A stretch of DNA of 64,000 nucleotides from Calendula officinalis (taxonomy: Eukaryota; Streptophyta; Magnoliopsida; Asterales; Asteraceae). Within the stretch, counting starts at the first letter, position 1. Each line of letters starts with the position of its first letter. The DNA lies in the NCBI GenBank assembly GCA_963853835.1, contig OY970830.1, positions 50,916,401-50,980,400 of the forward strand. Reading direction: 5' to 3'. The notes beneath the pieces are model-generated. The model made no database searches. It was not told the origin of the DNA and was given only the letters and a program-made list of their open reading frames with translations. Of this stretch, positions 36,805 to 50,700 are shown one piece after another. The position numbers and the translations under genes were made by a program.

Positions 36805-39436
36805 TGTGACAACTCGATATTTCCGGTATGTAACCTCATTTCACTTCTAGAACTTTCCTTATTTAGAAAGTTTCTATATTTTGACATTTCTATTTTTGGC
36901 ATCCTAACACACAACAAAACCTCTATTTTTACACCATACATTAGTGTTTGACTATTTTAGTCAACACAACATCATTATTTTTCTTATGGTGACACATTGA
37001 GCTACAAACATTTCTAAAATGATAATTTTATCGGTTAAGCAATAAACGTATTAAAATTAATATAACGTGACTCGAATGAACCAACCGTTTAAATCCGACA
37101 TAAGCCATAGACTGACTACCTTAGTGGCCGGCCTAGACACCTTACTCGTGCCCTCCCTAGTTCGGCTGAACCCTTCTAAGGGGTGAGGTTGATTCTTTTC
37201 TTTGATGCTTATCCTATTTACTTGTAACCTTTATCCATCTAATTTGAATGAGTCCTTATTTGACTCAAACACAAACCTTTTAACCCTAATATTTCCCCTA
37301 TATAAGCACCATTACCGAACCCTATACCTTTTTGTTGATTTCGACTGATTCTAGCCCCAAGCAAGTCTCAAGTTCGAGTTTTGAAGCAAGCAATCCCTTC
37401 TTGTTCGTTTTCTACTAGATCACAACCTCAAGGTATGATTTTCGGTTCCCTACACTTGATATCGTTACTATATTCGACCCAACCGAGACCTAGGCCGAAG
37501 GCCAAGAGGTCTCGGCACTTGCTTGTTGCTTGATCCCGAGCCGATCGTGTGCATGGTCACACCATGCATGCGGATCCCGTCCCAAATCCTTTTGTTCGCT
37601 TATTGACCGTTGGATTTGTCATTCGTGATGCTTAAACTTTAGATCTCATGATTTGTGACCAAGAACACCTAGATCTAGTCGAACAACCCCCCTTAGAACC
37701 GGATCTAGCTTAGAACCCGTATGGTTTTCCCTAGCCGGCCAACCCTAGCCGTACCCTTGATCAAACCCGAACCCTAGTTGACCTAGATTGACTAGATTTG
37801 ACTTTCGTTGACCAAAAACTATGCTAGATTAAACCCTAGATCCGAATACTAAACCATAGCCGAAATCTAGAAACGCTTGTTGACTTTCGTTGACTATTTT
37901 GACCAATGTTGACTTCTAGAATGGACTAATTTTGACCCATAAGTCAAACCGGGTCAAGGTCGGATCTTGACCCAAACCGTGGACCTAAACCCGAACATTT
38001 AATCGGGCCAAGGCCTGTACTTGGCCCAATTCGATCTACCTTAGCCCATCGGGCCCAAACTTTAGTTGGCCCATTAGTATCCAAGCCTACTTGGACCAAA
38101 GCCCAAACCTTTGGCCCACTTATACCCAAACCGAACCCAATTGGGCCCAAGTCAAATCAATGGCCCAATCTAATCGGACCTAAGCCCAATATAAGGCCCA
38201 AGTGGCCCAACCTAGTGGCCCATTAAGCCCATTAGGCCCAATCTAGGCCCATTGAGCCTAACCCAAGCCCATTTCACTTCACTTCATTTCGAACCATTTC
38301 ATTTTGGCCCATTAAGGCCCAATGATCAAAGTTAATTCGATGTCACAAAACATAAATCATAACATTAATTATATGTCATATATCATATATCGTATCTAGA
38401 ATCGCCTGTGTTAGCTTAGTCTAATTTGAAAGTTATATCGTTTAGGAAGCTAGGAGCCTTTGAAGGATTCCTCTATCCTAATTGTCGCTAAGCTTTGCCC
38501 AGATGATTCCACAGACCCCTTTTACTCTTTTACTATTTCTATAGACTTTGGGGTGGAAAACATAAACAATGCGACTACTTTACTATGATTGTACAACAAC
38601 ATTTATACATTTTCATTATCGCGTTGGCATGACAAACAATTATTATACTAGACTAAGGTACCAGCAATCATTAACTAGTGGATCTACACCATGGATATGC
38701 AGATAGTACTATTGGCTGACACTCATCCTCCCAACATTACTTGATTATTACTTGGTTTATCCAAGACATTTTTCGGGAGTGTATATCCATAAAAGAACGA
38801 TAACATACTGGAGTTGAAGTGTTGATTGTGGACTTAGGGGTTAGTATATTAACTCAATAGACTAGCTACCTGTTGGGGATAACGGTCATGCGATGTCAAA
38901 CAGAAACAACTTGTTCAACACATTTTCATAAACAAAACTAGTAATTGTAGATCTTCTACAATTACACTTCACTTTTCATATTTACTTCTCATATTATATG
39001 AATGTTGAACCGTATACATTTTTCAGTCATAAACCATTTTCGTAACAAACATTTTGGGTAGCAAACATTTTACTTTTATCATAAACATTAACCATGTGGA
39101 TTCAGTCAACATTATTGTTGACCCTTTTTATATTTATGTTTTTCCAGGTGATTAGGTGCAGTGGAACTGGAGGATATGAGCAGTGGGATTATCGTGAGCC
39201 ATGAATAAAACATTAAGTTTACGAACAATCGTTTCATCTTCAAATAATTTCTATTTTAGGAAAGTTACTATTTTTTGGAAACTTTATATTTTTAGAAAGT
39301 GAAACTACTTTTAATTTCGTTATTGCGTGGTTGTTTGTTTACTTAATTTTTGCTATGTTGTCATTAACGTTACACCTCCGTTCTTCCGCAAAACATTTTA
39401 AATGAAAAAAAAACTCATTTTTGGCGGGGTGTGACA
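36805..39436 (+). repeat. Chromovirus 3' LTR
   Basis: Same ends and layout as the 5' LTR, with a TATA box at about 37299-37306. It is preceded by a PPT (CCAGGGGAGAA at 36794-36804) and followed by TSD TGAGC. The last ~256 bp may derive from LTR1 by recombination (see findings). Confidence 0.9.
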
Positions 39437-39441
39437 TGAGC

Positions 39442-40477
39442 TTTTAGCTCCATCATCTCTCAACCAGTTGTCAGTTCATCATCATGTAAACACTTCATCA
39501 TAATTCACATAAATAATCAAATTACTCATAGACTCGATAAAACAAGTAACATTAACATTTACTAACTATGTACTTAGTTTTAAAAGTTCACATGTACTCA
39601 CCTTAGCCAAGCTTAACCAAAGATGTGTCCATTGAACACAAATATCACTTCTCAAGATTTGGAAGCCTCAAATCGTTCAACCCAAGCCCTAATATCAAAA
39701 CCATCACAAGGTTTAGCATCAACATCACCATTGACTACATATTCTAACACTAATTAACTACTTGCACCATTTTCGCCAAGTTTATGAAACCCTAATTTCA
39801 TGAATCTCAATATTATACTAAATCCATATTATGAACACATTTTCCTTGTTAAAATACCATTGATCTAAGTTATATAACTTATATTCAACTATTAAAGCAA
39901 CAACCCAAAACTAGTGTTTGAGATTCAAGCTTACACTTCTTGAATCCAAGGCTTAAAACCCAAGAGAAGTGAATTTACCTTTAACCTTCAACAAGGAGAA
40001 TGAATCCACAAGATTTGATGAATATCTAGCTCCAATCTCCAGTTGACACTCAAAAATTGCAGACACAAGATGAGAGAGTTTTTCTAGGGTTTAAATCAGC
40101 ATTTATGGCAAAATCCCGTTTTTAATGTTGTGTCTGATGAGTTCGCGCCGCGAACCCGAGTTCACTCCACGAACTTCTTGCGTCGTGAATTATGCGCGAT
40201 CGCTAGCTCAGTCGTGAACTCCTCCCGTCTGAACACCAGAATCTCTGTCCACTTTTCACGAACTCGAACAAGAGTTCGCGTCGTGAACTCCCTATGCAGT
40301 CCAGGCTGCATTTTTGTTCCTTTATTTTGACCTGGTTCCGACTTAAATGATAGAATACACACATACCGAATGATGTCCAAAAAACACGAAACCAATTCCC
40401 ACGTATATTAAACGCTTTATCCATATTTAACATATTTTTACATAATTTATTTATTAATAAAATTTCGGGTTGTTACA
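39442..40477 (-). repeat. LTR-B, right-hand piece
   Basis: This is the promoter-proximal part of the minus-strand LTR-B, from TGTAACAACCCG at 40477. A GC-rich island (40137-40300) holds repeated GTTCGCG, CGCGAAC and CGTGAACTC words. The rest is AT-rich with no gene. Confidence 0.6.
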
Positions 40478-40489
40478 ACTATCTACCCC

Positions 40490-40969
40490 TTAAGAAGATT
40501 CCGTCATCGGAATCTCATCATAGTTTATAAAGTTCGGGTATATCTTCTAAATCTCATCCTTGACTTCCTAATTCAAGTTCGGTCCAAGGGAATGCTTCCA
40601 CTTGACCAATACCAACTCAATCTCTTTATTCTGAAGTTTCTTGGTCTTTGTCTCTAGTATGGCTTCGGGTTCTTCAATCAACCGATTCGGGGCATCAACC
40701 CGCAACTCTTACAATGAAATTATATTTTCAACTTCACCCACGAACTTCTTCAAATAACTTACATGAAACGTATCGTGAACACTTAGAAGTTCGGGTAGAA
40801 GTTCTAACTTAGATACTTGAAGACCAATCCGCTTCAAAATCTTAAATGGGCCAACATATCTTGGGCTCAATTTACCTTTCTTTCCAAACCGCATCACGCC
40901 TTTCCACGGCGATAGTTTCAACATGACCATGTTTCCAACATCTAAATCATATGGTCTCTTATTCTGTAA
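40490..40969 (-). pseudogene. Gypsy integrase C-terminus and chromodomain (LTR-B element)
   Basis: The minus strand reads KRPYDLDVGNMVMLKLSPWK, then GKLSPRYVGPFKILKRIG (the GPY/F module of Ty3/gypsy integrases), then VHDTFHVSYLKK, then a chromodomain-like EEPEAILETKTKKL ... IELVLVKWKH. Stops (TAA near 40708, TAG twice near 40555-40575) interrupt it, one of them at an expected Trp. The upstream coding part is cut off by the insertion of the 40975-55420 element, and only a trace remains at 55426-55450. Its chromodomain differs in sequence from that of the 28502 element, so it is a separate chromovirus family. Confidence 0.75.
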
Positions 40970-40974
40970 CGCCC

Positions 40975-43451
40975 TAAAATTGTAAATAAATAAATAATAA
41001 TTTAAATTAAATTTATATTTATATTTTTGCTATGTGGGTTGACCGTATGATAATTATATCACATTTGGTGATTATGCGATTTAATGTGAATTAATTGAGA
41101 TATTTAAGTATGTGACGTTTCGGGTATAAGCCATTGAAAGTTTAATTATGCATCGTGACATTACTTTTTCCGAGCCCAATCGTGTGAGGGATAATGTGCG
41201 TGACATTCCGAATTTGAGCCAGGGATGAGGCCGGCCAAAGGCCAAGGCCGAACCCCCCTAACCCATTCAGTCCGTTTTTTTATTAAGCTCGTGAGAGGGC
41301 TGAATATTTCTTCCTTTGTTATTTGTGCTTAAGATTACAACCTTTAAATTCTGGTTAATGTGATAAGTGTTGAGCTCGAGTTTGGCATCCCCTATCCGGC
41401 CCAAGAAGTGTTGTGTGTCGGGCTTAAGGCCTTGAAGAAATAAGCGTATTATAGCTGGCCAGTAGGAAGTTTTCGTCAGTTGTTTTGTCTCACCCTCGCA
41501 GCCTTCATCCCATCTCATTCTCCTTTATCGTTAATCTGCCACTCATTCTTCCCGATCAAAAATTTCGGTAACGTTTATTCCCTTTTATGTGTTCTTGATT
41601 TTAATTCCCTTATTCCCGAGTCAGTATTTTGATCGTGACTTTTGCAGCCCTCGTTTCCTGTTAATCTTAATCCCATCCCAAGCTCGTGATCTGGTGTGGG
41701 TATAAAGTGATTCGGGTTGCAAGATGTGAAGTTGATCGAGAGTGGCGAAGCAAGTGACAGTATTGAGTAGCAAGTATTGAGCAGATTCGAGTGGTATGGT
41801 CTTAGCCAAACATTAGCAGATTTGGTAGCCCTCAATCTTTATTTCGTTGATCTTGTTTTCTATTCTTCCGTCAATTGAGATACTAATATGTTTTTCATAT
41901 AGGGATTGTTGTCGGGTTTACTAGAGTATTTGTGATACCGAGAGTTACTTGTTTTGTTGTTGTGATCGTCAACATTTTTATTCAACTTTGTCTCAGTTTT
42001 TAGTTAGCTTTAACAACTAATTTTGAGGGGTGTCGGGTTTTGGTTTGGGTGAAAACATTTTATGAATAATCGAGATATTTTGTTAATCGAGAAATGGAAA
42101 CCGAACCTTAAGGTTCTTGGTTTTCCTTAAACCGGGAAGCTTTCTAATACAGAATAAAATAGATTAATATGAAAAGAGGATTCTGAGATAAAAATGAGTT
42201 TCGGGGCTGTCGGGTGCCTCGGGATTTCACAGGCGAGGATTTTTAAAACGGGTTTTAAAACTATACGCTGAATTTTAGGCAGATTCTATTGGTCATGTTC
42301 GAGTCGGTTTTTGTGACACTTAAATTATGTTTCAGGATTTTTGGCACGTGTAAGTCTCTAGTATTCTGAGTCCTCTTTCCGTTCCCGCTGACGGCTCGTG
42401 AATTCGATTTGTTGTTTAAAAGATATCTATGTTTTTCTAAATCGTCGCAAAATAGTTTTTGGTTCAGCTATTATGTCTTGTGAGTCTGTTGTGACTCTTG
42501 TGCATGCCGAGGATTCCTTAGGAGCTTACGTTTATTTGGGGTGGGTGATATCACTATAAACTTGCATTTACATTCACTTCATGATTATGTGATATATGTC
42601 ATGAATTGCTATTGCTTTGAGATGAGCTTGTTATTTGTTGATGTGCTATGTGTTATTTATTTTCTCGTCATCTGAACTGAGATATGGATACTGAGTAACC
42701 GGGCTAAGTACCATATCATTATGTGAATGATCTGTGTACTTGAGATTTGATTATGAGTTGTTATGCACTCGGGTTGTGCTATGTGGTTATATATCTATGA
42801 GATGATATACTTGAGCTTGAGTTGTTAGTTTAATAAGAGTACATGTTGTAATGGGTCAACTCGTTAATAAAACTAACTAACTATATTTGAGCTTCATGAG
42901 GTTAGCAGACTCTTCCCAGAGTAAGCCAAGTACAATTCACGACTGTCAGAGTGGTACTGCAGGACACAGGTGGGTGTTGGAAGAGGGTGCTGCGGCGAGG
43001 CGCTGATAGGCGTTGGGAACATCACGGCATTGGCGAACCAAGTGAAATTTAATAAAAGGCCTAATAATCATAATTGAGTAGAGTATTTAGGGATCACTTA
43101 TGTGGTGTGGATTGCTTGTATGTGTATGTTTATTGTGTTGATTATTCACTCAGCGGTGGCTGACCCCAAGCATTCCCTCCCATTTTGCAGGTACTAGCAA
43201 GGGCAAAGAGAAGGTCAATGGTTGATGAGCTGTGTTTCTATTTTTAATTTTATGGATTTGGATTAAAACATTTATTTCGAGTCAAACATGTTTTGTTTTA
43301 AAACTTTTAATTATTCCGCATTTAAACCACGAGACGGCTTTTATTTTTATTTATGTATTGGGACATTTGAGTTACTTGTACTTTTGAGGAAAAATGTAAT
43401 ATTTTATTGATTAAAAACTTTTAAATTTCCTCTGATTTTTGGGATGTTACA
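40975..43451 (+). repeat. 5' LTR of the LARD-like element
   Basis: Starts TGTAACGCCCTAAAATTG and ends TTTGGGATGTTACA-like. Compared with the 3' LTR it has an extra segment (about 42240-42505) bounded by GCGAGGAT/CCGAGGAT repeats, and lacks a ~480 bp segment present at 53405-53850. Confidence 0.85.
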
Positions 43452-43453
43452 AG

Positions 43454-43467
43454 TTGGTATCATAGCT
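43454..43467 (+). other. Primer-binding site (Met-type)
   Basis: TTGGTATCATAGCT begins three bases after the LTR. It matches the usual TGGTATCAGAGC site with one change. Confidence 0.7.
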
Positions 43468-46200
43468 TTGACTTGGGAGAATTGGGTTCACACGGGGTGG
43501 ATTTTAAACTCAAGTCGAAGCATGAGTTTTAAAATGAGTTTTTCAAAAGTGTTTTTAAAATGAGTCCAAATCCAAATCGAGAAGTAGCGCATCACGACGA
43601 CCTTATGCCTTTAGTACTTATTTATGAGCTATTTACTTTATTAACAACGTCGCGAGTAACATTGATTACTAAGAGAATAAAAGAGAATTAACTCGAGATG
43701 AGTGTGAATTGTGCGACTATATATATAGATATGTATACAATACTTATTGATGTAAACTACTTGTTATGTGGATGGTATGAGGATGGGAGATCGTGGAATT
43801 TATGAAACTGGCTCGAAACCATGACAGGGGTAGGTGCAGATAATAATAGAAGGGCCTTGTTATTATACGCACAAGAATTTTGCTTATGTTTAGAAAAGGA
43901 TTCAAGGAGACCATTCGTCAAGCATCTAAGTATCATTAAAACCCTCAATTATTATATAAAATTATTACGCGAGATAACTAGATGAGTAAATTATTACTGA
44001 GGAGATGATAAAATCACTAAATCGAGATTTATGAGAAAATAATAAATAATTAAATAAGAGACTATTGATTTAAGTTGATAAGGAGTTATCCAAACAAATC
44101 AAGTGAAAGCTAATTAAACCAAATTGAGTTAAAATCACTAATGATAGTTGGTTAAATTGAGTAATGAAGAGGTATATTAACTGGCCAAAATTTGAAGATA
44201 ATGGGTAAGTAAAAATGATTAAGGACAATTTAATTCGTATAATTGGGAAGTTATTGAAATTACAAGAAATTAATAAAGCAGGAACGATTGGGCAATTATC
44301 TAAAACGAATTAAATAAAGAGATTTTAATTATGTATAATCATTAAATTGAGTAAAGGAGGAAAACAATAATAAATGAAAAAGATTTATATAAGTAAATGA
44401 GAACTAACGACTCGAATTGTTAAATTGAGTAATAAGAATTTTTTTGTGAAGCGTATAAAATTTTAAAAACATGATACGAATAGAAACCATGGGTGATGAT
44501 GATATAAATGCCGCTTAATGAAAGAAAAAAAATGAGAAACCCTAAATGAGTACAAGGGAAAGTTATGATAAAGTTATTTAACGAGTAAACTGTAATGTGG
44601 TAATGATAATACCAAATATGCTATGAGTAAACCAAAATGATGATTAATGCTCAGATTTGATCAAGAGATAATCCTGAAAGTGTAATGCCAAATAACAAAT
44701 TATGGTACTGATACGTGTAATAAGTTTGATTTATGAAGAGTCATAAAATGAACAATTGTTAATGAGAAATGATTATGACACTATTAAAGAGTAATGAATT
44801 ATAATCGTGGAAACCTAATAAGGAGTTGAGAATCCATGAGGAGGCTAATGAGAAAGCTAACAACTATTATGAGTAATAAATTATTTTTATAAAGTGATAA
44901 AAATTTAATGAGTAGGGGTGTGAGAGGGGCGTAAAGAGTATACGTTGCGACTTGGAACCGACTCACACCTGTGCATAAGAGTTTAATTATCGATTAATTA
45001 AATGAACCTTTAAAATATGTAATAAAAAATGAGAACCAATAAACCGAACAACTGAGAGTTCGTAACGATTTCTATAAGTATAGAATGTGAGATTTTGAGT
45101 GCCACTTCCAAACTCGGGGATGAGTTTTCTCCAAGTGAAGTTGAGTAGGGGTAAATTAAGAGAATTACCAAGAGAAAATTTTTTGTTATGTGTTATATTT
45201 ATAATTGTTATGAGCATACATGTTCATATAATTGGCTAGAGAGTTTATGCGAGCTACTTTTAAATCGAGAAATTATTCCTACGAGAATATAATGAGATAA
45301 TAAGAGATTATTTAAATATGAGAATTTATTATGAATTATTCCAAATCGAGTTAAATGAGAAAAACGTTATTATGAGAGATTATTAAATTCAGTCGAGGAA
45401 ATTGCGGAGCCAAATTATTGTGATGAGTAATTTATATGCGTGTAAATAGAGAATTTATAAGAATAAGTGGGAATAATGAATTTTATGGGTTGGTATAATA
45501 ATCAGTGGTGAGAAATTCATAGATCGAGGGTAATTGTACCAATGAGAAGTGGCAAGTATTAATCATTTAAATAACGAGAAATTATGAAATTCGAGTAATG
45601 AGAATGTTATCAACGAATTTGTCATGAGAAGATCGCCAAAATAAATTACGATGAAAATTTATTATTACTGAGAAATTACTGAACTATAAGAAACTAATAA
45701 ATCAAGTTAAAATATATTTCTTCGATATAAGACTTACTTTAATAAAATACGTTCTTGATGCCTTCATTATATATTTCTTCGTAATATTAAAATATATATT
45801 TCTGTTTGCCAAATTATGAACAAAAGACTCGCGACCCGAACCAACCTTGTGGCACGTGGTTTGCATCTACGTAGCATAACCATACTTGTGAGTTGGTCAA
45901 TCCAATAAGTTGAGTCAAGTCAAGGTCTATTAACCCATTTTCTTGTGGTGGCCGGCCCTAGGCGATTTCTTGAAGAATTTGCAAGCATGCCGATCTACTA
46001 CCGTCCTTGATTAACGAACTTGCAAGCTTCCCTGTTATTGTGAGAGATCGATCATGGTTTCTTACTTTACGAGCGTTGTTACAGGTTTTATATCTTGGAC
46101 AAATAAGGTTCGATTGTGTTGTGCCGTTCTTATCTTCGTTAGGGTTCGGTGGATTTCAGCGATTCAGTATTTTAGTGGAGTGGAACTGAATTGAGTTTCC
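43468..46200. other. Internal region of LARD-like element, left part
   Basis: No gene is supported. The DNA is AT- and purine-rich with frequent stops in all frames and diffuse GAGTAAT/AAATCGAG words. A degenerate PPT-proximal block (CTCGGGGATGAG ... CAAGTGAAGTTGAGTAGGGG) lies at about 45113-45153. The 45810-46200 part is less AT-rich and may be the 5' UTR of the LINE. Confidence 0.6.
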
Positions 46201-46225
46201 AGTCTGTTAATTAATTTAAATCTCA

Positions 46226-47773
46226 ATGGGATTTAGGGTTCATCATCGTCAAGACGCAGAGGGGTGGACATGGAAGTTCGGAAAGTTTGATCGTCCTAAT
46301 CATGTGAAGTCGACGAAGCGTATTGATAATCCTTATCAACAAGTTGTGAAAAACATCTCTTCATCATTTTTTATCACCAATTTTCCTATGAATCTTGACG
46401 TAAAAGGTTTATGGAAGTGGTGCATGGTGCATGGCAAAGTTGTAGACGCGTTTATTGCTAATAAGAAGACCAAATATGGTAAACGTTTAGGTTTCATTCA
46501 ATTCATTGGTAATGATGAAAATGAATTCGCGTCAAAACTTTCTAAACAGTGGATGGGTTCTTATCATATGTACGTTTTGGTTGCTCGTTTCGCCCGGAAA
46601 CGTATTTCAAATTCTGTATCTCATCAGGTACTTCCTAATAATTCCATCAAAAAATCATCTTATGCTAGTGTGCTGGCTGGATCAGTTGAGACTGGTAAAT
46701 CAGCCACGATAAAGAAGATTGATCAACATGCATCAAGTATTACGAGGAAAAGGTTAGTGCTTAAGGACTCTGACCTAGTTCAGTTAGATGATTCAGATAT
46801 AATTGCATTGGTAAAGGTGAAGAATATTGATACTATGCCTCACTTGTATGCAATCCTTGAAAATGAAGGTTTTGATAATGTGGATATTCACCACATTGGT
46901 GGATTTTGGATGTGGGTTGAATTCAAATCGGCAAAAACATGTATAAGGTTTAAAAATAAAGACTTATCTCAGTATTTTGCAAAGGTTCAACATGTCACAA
47001 GTAATTTTGTTGTGGACGACGTTTGTGTTGGTTGGAAATTGAGGGGTTACCTCTTTGTGCTTGGGATTCGAATGTATACAAAAAATGGAGCTTTATGGGG
47101 GAATTTTATGTTTTTCGATGAGAAGGATGATAATCCTAGTAGAGGGAGAATTTATATTAGCACAAAAGAAGTAGTGTCTATTAATGAATCCATTTCGGTA
47201 ATGGTGGAAGATGTTAATTACCCGATACGTGTTGTTGAAAAAGAGTCATGGCAGATCAAAATTACTAAACCTTCTAGCTTATCCGGGTCGGAAAGCAGTG
47301 GAGAAAATTCTGATTAAGATGATATCGGATCTATTCCTGAATCGGTTCAGTTAGAAAACGAGGATAATTGTAAACAAAATTTTAATGAAAAAATGGGGGA
47401 TAATTCATTTCAAGATACGGTTCAGGAGGTTAATGAAATAGAGATTGAAAATGAAAGTATGGATGGTAGTTAAAACCTTGAAGGTGAAACTCTTGTTAAA
47501 AGTGTTAATGTTGGAAAGTTTAATAAACAAAATGTAGGGAATGAAAAACTGAATGTGAATGAAGTTGGTGGGGAAAAGAAGTTGGACAACCCAAATGAAT
47601 CTGAATCACTAAGTCACCCACCGGGATTTGACAAACAGCGTGTCAATTATAATCCGTTGGGGGGTTCTTCTTGTGATTCATACTTTAATAAAAAGAAATG
47701 TAAAAATGAAGAAAGTAATACCACAGAGAGAAGAGGTGTGAGAAAGGTTATTAATGAATGTGATTTCCATTAA
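46226..47773 (+). pseudogene. LINE ORF1 (RRM protein), two stops
   Basis: ATG 46226 opens MGFRVHHRQDAEGWTWKFGK. Residues ~45-125 form an RNA-recognition motif (SSFFITNFP ... GKRLGFIQFI ... VLVARFARK), the usual ORF1 RNA-binding domain of plant L1 elements, which packages LINE RNA. The frame stops at TAA 47315-47317 (residue 364). It continues in frame through a second TAA near 47473, to SHPPGF, a word common in plant LINE ORF1, and ends at 47771-47773. ORF2 starts 20 bases inside its end. Without the two stops the protein would be about 515 residues. Confidence 0.82.
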
Positions 47774-50700
47774 TGCAAGAGGTATCGGTAATTCCGATAA
47801 GAGAAGATGGATTAAAAAGCTTTGCTTTCAAAATGGGGTTGCGTTTCTAGGCGTACAAGAAACCATTATGACAAAGGTAAATCTTTTTAAATTAAAATCG
47901 ATGTAGGGAAATTATCAATTCGAATTTGCTTGTAGTTCCGCTAGAGGTCATTCTGGTGGGATTGTCTCTATTTGGGATAAGGCGGCATTTGTTAAAGATA
48001 ATATTAAATGTTCTCAACATTATGTTATTGTGGAAGGTCGGTGGTTGGGTAAGATTGGAAGAGTTCATATGATTAACGTGTATGCCCCTCAAGAAGTGGA
48101 AGCTAGACAAAGAATTTGGTTAGAAATTTCTTCTTATATGAATGAAAACTCTGGAAATTTTATTATTTTTGGGGATTTTAATGAAGTGAGGTGCGAAGCC
48201 GAAAGAAGTGGTTCAATTTTTAATTCTCAAGGTGCGGATTTTTTTAATTCTTTCATTGAGGATAATGAGCTGTGTGACCTTAATATAGGGGGTCGGAAAT
48301 TTACTTAGATGAACAAGTCGGATTCAAAAAGGGGTAAATTAGATAGATTTCTCCTCTCTGAAAATTTGTTATTGTTGGACCCGGATCTGAAAGTTATTGG
48401 TCTTGATCGGATGTATTCTGATCATATTCCGATTCTTCTTCATTCCAAAAAATATGATTTTGGTCCGGTTCCATTTCGGGTATTTCATTCTTGGCTAGAT
48501 GAGGCTTCTTTTGATGATATTGTAAAACAAAGATGTCACTCTTTCATTAAGACGGGAACGTCAGATATTATAAATCTAAAAGACAAATTGAAGTTTATAA
48601 AAGAAGGTTGCAAACAATGGAGTAGAGATCACAATTCTACTTCAAAAGCTCATTACAAGATGCTGTGCAAAAATGTTGATGATATTGAGAGTAAAATAGA
48701 GTCTTCTGATGCTTCTAGTATAGAGAAGGAACAAAGGGTGAAATGGTTGCAAGAGATAAAAGAAATTGAAAGAAATGAGAATATGAACTTAATGCAAAAA
48801 ATTAAGCTCAAATGGGACGCCGAAGGAGATGAGAATTCTTCTTTCTTTCATGGTGTATTGAATCAAAGACGGAGAATGCAATCTATTCAAGGTGTTTTTG
48901 ATGATGGTTCTTGGGAAGTTGAGCCGAGTAAAATTAAACAAGTGTTTAGAGATTATTTTAAATCAAAATTCGAGGCAATAGAATCTAGTGTTGATTTGGA
49001 TTCTCGAGTATTTGATCAGATTCCGACTGATCGTAAACTATCGCATGATGAGGCGGTCTTGATTGAGGAAAAGTGCACTTTGGAGGAAGTTAAAAATGTT
49101 GTGTGGAGTTGCGGGTCCGATAAAGCTCCGGGTCCGGATGGTATGACTTTCAAATTCATTAAAAAATATTGGGATATCTTGAAATTAGATATTTTTAATT
49201 CGGTTGATGAGTTTTTAGGTAAATCTAAATTTCCAAGGGTTGTAACTCTTCGTTTATTACATTAATTCCCAAGATTCCCAATCCTACATTGGTAAAAGAT
49301 TTTTGTCCTATTTCATTAATTGGTATTCAATACAAAATAATCGCTAAATTATTAGCAACCCGATTAGCAAAAGTTGTTGACAAAATTATTAGCCCCGAGC
49401 AATCGGCTTTCATTAAAGGTCGTCAAATATTGGATGGTCCGCTTTGGTCCGCTTATGATTAATGAAATTATGGAGTGGTACAAGTTGAAGAAAAAGAAAT
49501 TGTTATTATTTAAAGTCGATTTTGAAAAAGCATACGCTTCTTTAAATTGGGAGTTTCTTGATCGTATGATGGGTTATCTTGGATTTGGCAATAAATGGAG
49601 AGATTGGATTCAAGAATGTCACTCTTCTTCTAAATTATCGGTTTTAATAAATGGTAGCCCCACGGAGGAATTTCCTATGTTCCGTGGGTTACGTCAAGGA
49701 GATCCTCTTTCTCCCTATTTATCTATTATTGCCATGGAAGGCTTACACCTTATGATTTCTAAAGCAAAGGAAGAAAATCGTATTGTAGGTGCATGTGTTG
49801 GTTCCAACAATTTTTCTATATCACACTTGTTCTATGCCGATGACGTTGTATTTGTATCTTCATGGAGTCAACGAGAATTTGATGGTATTCTAAATGTGCT
49901 TACTGATTTTCATGATCAATCAGGACTCAAATTAAATATTCAGAAATCTAATGTATTTGGAGTAGGGGTGGACGACACAGAAATTGTTGCAGCATGTGAC
50001 CGACTCGGTTGCTCCATTGGATCTTTTTCGTGCTTGTACTTGGGTGTCAAAATTGGTGCTGTCATGTCTCGACCCGCAAATTGGAATGAAATTTTATCTA
50101 AGGTGCATTTAAAATTATCTAAATGGAAAACTAAAATGTGGTCAATAGGTGGTCGATTAACACTCATAAAATCAGTGTTAGGTAGTATGGAGATTTTTTG
50201 GATGTCATTATTTCGAGCACCTAACTCGATTATTAAATCCTTGGAACAATTAAGATCTAAGTTTTTTTGGGGTTCGGTAGAGAAAGAGAGGAAAATCAAT
50301 TGGATTAAATGGGATTCTTGTTTGGCAGATAAAGAAAGAGGTGGTTTAGACATATCGAGTCTAAATGCACTTAATTTAGCTCTCGTGTATAAGTGGAGGT
50401 GGCGTTTCTTTAAAGAAAAACACTCATTATGGCGCAATCTTATTCAATCAATCCACGGGGGTGATGGTGGTTTTGAAAAAAGGGTAAATGGTCGTCATAA
50501 GAAAGGAGTTTGGTATCAAATTATTGATGTTGTTCAGTATCTTCATGATAAAAATATGATTCCGTTTAATTCGATCAAATTTAATGTAGTAAGTGGAGGT
50601 GAAATAAAATTATGAAAAGATAGATGGATCACTAACGAACCTTTATGTGATACATTTAATAGATTATTTCGTTTGGAATTAACCTCGGACTGCTTGGTAA

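Noticed and set aside
40130..40433. Open frames in the GC-rich part of LTR-B
   Set aside because: They overlap on both strands in a repeat-word cluster, with no domain and an LTR location.
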